Shown here: one piece after another, positions 59,993 through 64,000 of the stretch | How positions within the stretch are numbered: the stretch's first letter is position 1 | Layout of the letters: each line of letters opens with the position of its first letter | DNA from: Atkinsonella hypoxylon | Taxonomy: Eukaryota > Ascomycota > Sordariomycetes > Hypocreales > Clavicipitaceae | Reading direction: 5' to 3' | Assembly (NCBI GenBank): GCA_000729835.1 | Contig: JFHB01000165.1 | Location: 1-64,000, forward strand | Length of the DNA stretch: 64,000 bases | Position numbers and translations under genes: made by a program | The notes under the pieces: model-generated | Database searches by the model: none | The model's input: only the letters and a program-made list of their open reading frames with translations | What the model was told of the DNA's origin: nothing

Positions 59993-61031
59993 ACTATAAT
60001 AACTTAAGTATAGTTACATTAATATATAACCTCTACTTACTAATATTAAATAATAATAACTGCTTTAGAATTATTAGAATATAGACTAATAATACATTAG
60101 AACTAAGTAATAGAACCTTCTTTAACTATAAGGAATTTAAACTACAGAAGGCTAACTTTACTGTAAAGCTAAAGTAGAGCTTAACAGTAGAAATGCTACT
60201 AATTTTTAACAGATATATATTAACTAAATCTAATAACACTTTAACTCTTTACTAAAAAGGTTAAAGCAAAAGGATTTAATCTATTAATACTACTAATATT
60301 AATATAGATTTAACGAAATAATAGTACGTTAAGCAATAAGCCTACAGTGTATATATTGCTATAATCTATTAACTAGAAGCTATATTTAACCTTTCTGTTG
60401 CTGCACAACAGTAAGATATTACAATTAACAATATTAAGCGACTAAATAAGAGGCTTTAATAGTAGATTAACAACTAAACCTATAGATTACAATATATCCT
60501 AATAGACCTTCTCTCTGCTAAATTGTATATATTTATTAATAAATCCTTTATAAATAATAAAGATTTAAGCTCCTAGATAGAATATATAATTATTCTAGGT
60601 AATAAAGAAGCTTATAAAGAGAACGCTAAATTTATAATAAAAGGCAATATTATTATATATAGCTCTATTAAAAGCAAGAGAGTTATAAGAAGCGTACTTA
60701 TATTAGAACTATACAGTATAGTGTAAGGCATAGATATATTGTATGCTATTAGCACTACATTAAATATAGTAATAAAGTAGCTATAGATACCGCTAATTCT
60801 ACTAGTAGTCTATATAGATTCGTTCTCATTGTATAAATACCTTATAAAGCTTAGCACAATAAAGAAAAAGAGATTAATAATTAATATTATAGTACTACAT
60901 TAATTATATAAAAGGCGTAAAATTAACGAAATCCATTAGATTAACAGTAAAAATAATATCGCTAATTTAATAATAAAAGCAACGCTAAATAAGACTCTTA
61001 AATCCTTTATTAACAACAATAAGGCTAATAT

Positions 61032-61723
61032 TATTGAAAATAATAGGGATTACAGGACTAGATAGAAGAGGGTAGTGGTCTCTTATATTTAGCACCTGTA
61101 ATTGCTTCTAGCAATTATTACGTAGTGGAAGCAGCAGCGGCCTAAATTAAGCTGTAGTGTATAGTACTAGATTACGTAGAGGCAATAGATAACTGTAATA
61201 GTGGTATCTTTATATTAAGAGCGCTGTAACGAACAGTAAGGGTAGAATCTCGAATCTTTCCAGTCCCTTATAGACCCTCTAACTATATCGGCGGGCTGTA
61301 GTCGCTAGAAGGGGCTTATAAGCTACTTTATAATTTCCGCAAAAAGATTTACTATATAAAAACAAAAAAATCAACTTACAGCTATACAAACAAGACGCCT
61401 ACGTGCATAATTTAACAAATTCCACTAATAATAAGCAACCCTTATAAGCAACTCTATCTAACAATTATACTATTAAATAGCCCTAATTCTTAGCTTTTAA
61501 ATAGTATACTTCTTAAATTTCTACTATTGCTAGTTGTAGAGAAAATCGCAGTTAAAGTTAACTATAGGTTAGGCAACTTTACCTTAGTTAATTCTAGATG
61601 TTTTGCATCTAGTAACAGCAATATCTCTACTAAAAATTAATGTAACAAGACCTAATAAGGGTTACGTAATAGAGCAACTAGTAGGTATAAAAATAGGCTA
61701 TATAGAGTAGCTTATTTTTAACA
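61032..61723 (-). repeat. 3' LTR of element E
   Basis: 692 bp, matching the two LTRs of D with small indels and transition differences. Confidence 0.88.
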
Positions 61724-64000
61724 CTCCCTCTAGAAATGTAAGAAGTAACTAGTTCTATAAGCAACTTAGCTCCTTTAAAGGATATCTAAGTTAGAATTAA
61801 CTAACAAAATACAGTACTAATAACAGAACTAAATAACATAACTAATTCCAGCAATTCTAGGGTAGTTATAGTTGAATATAACTAGTTATTGTTAATTGTT
61901 TTTGTTGTTTTTAATTTTTAACTATTTTTTTGTTGCTTTTCGATTTTTTAAGTATTTTTATTGCTTTTATAAGCTAGCTAGAAAGCTCTAGTAACTTAAT
62001 AAATTATTAATGCTTTTAAATAGCAAAAGGCTTAGTTAGGCTATCTGCTAGCATCTAATTTATATTAATATAACTAACCTTAGCTATACCTTTACAAATC
62101 TTTTCCCTAATGTAGTTAAACTTTAAAAGGGTATGCTTAGTTCTACTATATAACGTTAAGTTGTAAGCAGTAACTATAGCGCCTTAATTATTACACTTAA
62201 TAGGAATAGAAGGGGTTAAAGGTAGCTTTATCTCCTTAAAAAGGCTGTAGAGCTACTCTAATTCCCTTATAGCTTTAGATAATACATTAGATTCTACTTC
62301 TAATATAGAAAGAGCAATAGTACTAGCTTTCTTTAATTTCTAGCTAATAGGTCCACTAGCTAGCTTATATAGATAAGTATAGGTTAATTTAGAAGAGGTT
62401 TTATTACTAGCAAAATCGCTATTACAATAACTAAGGAGGGTCTTAAGTACTTCTTTAGAGCTAAAAGCTTTAGAAGAGGACCCTAGTGGTATAGAATGCT
62501 TATAAATAATAGCAAAGCTTCTAGTACTACTTAAGTACCTTAAGAGGTGCTTAGAGGCATTTAGGTGCTCTATATAGAGCTTAGCTAGGAAGGTTAATAG
62601 CCACTAAACAGAAAAAGCAATATTAGCCCTAGTTAGCAACATTAGGTACATTATAGTGCCTATTATGCTCTAATAAAGCTTATAATCGGATTTTAAGAGA
62701 AGTTTTGTAACTAGTTGCTTTAGAATTCCTAGCTGTATAGGGATAGAAGCTAGCTTAGCATCTAGTATTTTAAATCTCTTTAGGGCTTTAAGGATGTATT
62801 AAGATTAGTGGATTTTAATAGACCTTTTAGACCTATTATAGGTGATTTATACACCTAGAAAGAATTCTGCTGGTCCTCTATCTTCTATTGGATAAGCTTT
62901 ATGTAATAGCTTCTTTAGCTTGTTAATATAGCTTAGATTTAGACTAATTAGAAGACAGTTATCTACATAAGTAGCAATATATATAGATGTAGCTAGGTTA
63001 TAAAAGACTGCTGGGTCTAATATAAGAGGTTTAAATCTATGCTTTTAAAGTAATTCTATTAGAATTTGCTGCTATTCTCTAGGACTTTGCTTTAGACTAT
63101 AGAGGGATTTTTCTAGCTTAATTACTTGCTCTTTAAAGGGCTTGTAATTACAGCTTTTTAGTAGCTTAGCTACTAATAGCGTTGCTTCTGTAAATTCAAC
63201 AAATCTATCTAGGATTTCTATATAAATAGCTTCCTTTAGCTTGCTATTTAAAAACGCTTCTATAAAGTCAATTTACTTAACTTCCTAGTTATTAAAAGCT
63301 GTAAGGGCTAATAATATATGCTAGCTAGGAGGAATACTAGTTGCAGCAAAGGTCTCTAGATAGTCTTAACCTTCTATTTATATAAATCCCTTAGCAATAA
63401 GGCAGGCCTTATATTTAATAGGATTATTTTCTTTATCCTTTTTAAGCCTATAAATAAGCCTATTCTTTAGAACTCTTTAGCCCTTAGGTACTTAGTCTTT
63501 CCCTATAAAATTAAAGGTTCTAGCAGCTAATAGCTGCTTAAATTCGCTATAGGTAGCTTCTATCCAATGCTGCTTAGCAGAGCTTTTTAGGGCTTACTTC
63601 TACGTGTTAAGAAGTTCATCCTTATTACTATTAGAAGTAATAGCTGCTTTAGTCCTTGCCTTAAAGCATAGATTCTTAATTAAGGAAAATATATCTCTAT
63701 CTAAATCTATAGCATTAGCATTAGCTTCAGCTTCTATAGTAGCTTCTATAGGTGTTTCTATAGGTATAGGGGCTTTAGGGGCCTCTATAGCTTCTATAGG
63801 GTTGCTTAGTAGAAGAGCTTAATCTACAGGTTCTAGTGGATAATTTAGTACATCTAGATAATTAGGATAAAGATACTTAGGAGTATAATTATCTACTAAT
63901 TGCTAGTTATTAATTTCTCCCTCTAAAGGATTATCTACTATAGAACTAATAGGAACCTTAGGGATGCCCTATGAAATAGGACCTATTTCTTCTATAATTT
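61032..64000 (-). mobile_element. Ty1/copia retrotransposon E (D family), partial at window end
   Basis: It begins with a 692-bp LTR (61032-61723), followed by sequence colinear with element D from 46202 onward (RNase H, then reverse transcriptase). The coding strand is minus. At 62958-62969 the reverse-transcriptase motif reads YVDN instead of YVDD because of a G-to-A change. It is inserted in element A in the same orientation as D. The other end, with its 5' LTR, lies outside the window. In-frame stops are as frequent as in D. Confidence 0.9.

Larger units (their letters stand above)
41081..61031 (+). mobile_element. Ty1/copia retrotransposon A, interrupted by elements D and B and cut by E
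   Basis: It begins with a ~316-bp LTR (41081-41396). Its internal parts are 41397-45506, 53287-53681 and 59993-61031. They join exactly at duplicated ACAAC and ACTAT target sites and are colinear with the uninterrupted inverted copy B. The 59993-61031 piece translates on the plus strand to copia RNase H: RLQYILIDLLSAKLYIF, IKSKRVIRSVLILELYSIV, DSFSLYKYLIKLSTIKKKRL. Many in-frame stops are present. The 3' LTR must lie beyond element E, outside the window. The outer 5-bp duplication would be AAGTA (41076-41080). Confidence 0.88.

Overview
The window comes from a filamentous ascomycete, most likely a Sordariomycete. The genes are split by short introns (about 50-115 nt) with GTRNGT donors and CTRAC-type branch sites, all the proteins are fungal housekeeping types, and the right-hand third is an AT-rich block of retrotransposons carrying the marks of repeat-induced point mutation (RIP). 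I cannot name the species.

Left part, 1 to about 35.6 kb, is ordinary gene space with normal base composition. I resolve 16 genes with exon structures. In order they are: an Nrc-2/Fpk1-type AGC kinase (+), mitochondrial seryl-tRNA synthetase (-), a dynactin actin-related protein (-), GEN1/Yen1 Holliday-junction resolvase (+), Mgs1/WRNIP1 AAA+ ATPase (-), the mRNA 3'-end factor Pcf11 (-), a 113-aa unknown (+), a four-helix membrane protein (-), a 61-aa SERF-like protein (+), a secreted cupredoxin (-), a Tudor-less SMN homologue (-), the RRM nucleolar protein Nop15/NIFK (+), the golgin Rud3 (+), a fungal membrane protein of unknown role (-), Get1 (-) and a PTAR1-like prenyltransferase-alpha-repeat protein (+). 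They do not form a pathway. GEN1 and Mgs1 are convergent neighbours that both act on stalled or recombining DNA. Several pairs share short divergent promoters: ARP/GEN1, PCF11/unknown and GET1/PTAR1.

Two stretches are gene-poor. At 30.8-33.5 kb there is a homopolymer-rich spacer with a ~305-bp inverted-repeat element (MITE-like) next to an interstitial TTAGGG run, and two tRNA-like A-box remnants. At 35.6-40.37 kb little is recognisable apart from one possible three-exon small gene and weak remnants.

From about 40.37 kb to the end the DNA is a single nest of Ty1/copia LTR retrotransposons. A truncated copia (F, coding -) is interrupted at 41,081 by element A (coding +). A is in turn interrupted three times: by D (45,507-53,286, coding -, TSD ACAAC), by B (53,682-59,992, same family as A but inverted, TSD ACTAT), and by E (61,032 to beyond the window, same family as D). 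All the coding frames are broken, in large part by C-to-T / G-to-A changes in CpA context, so no intact element protein remains.
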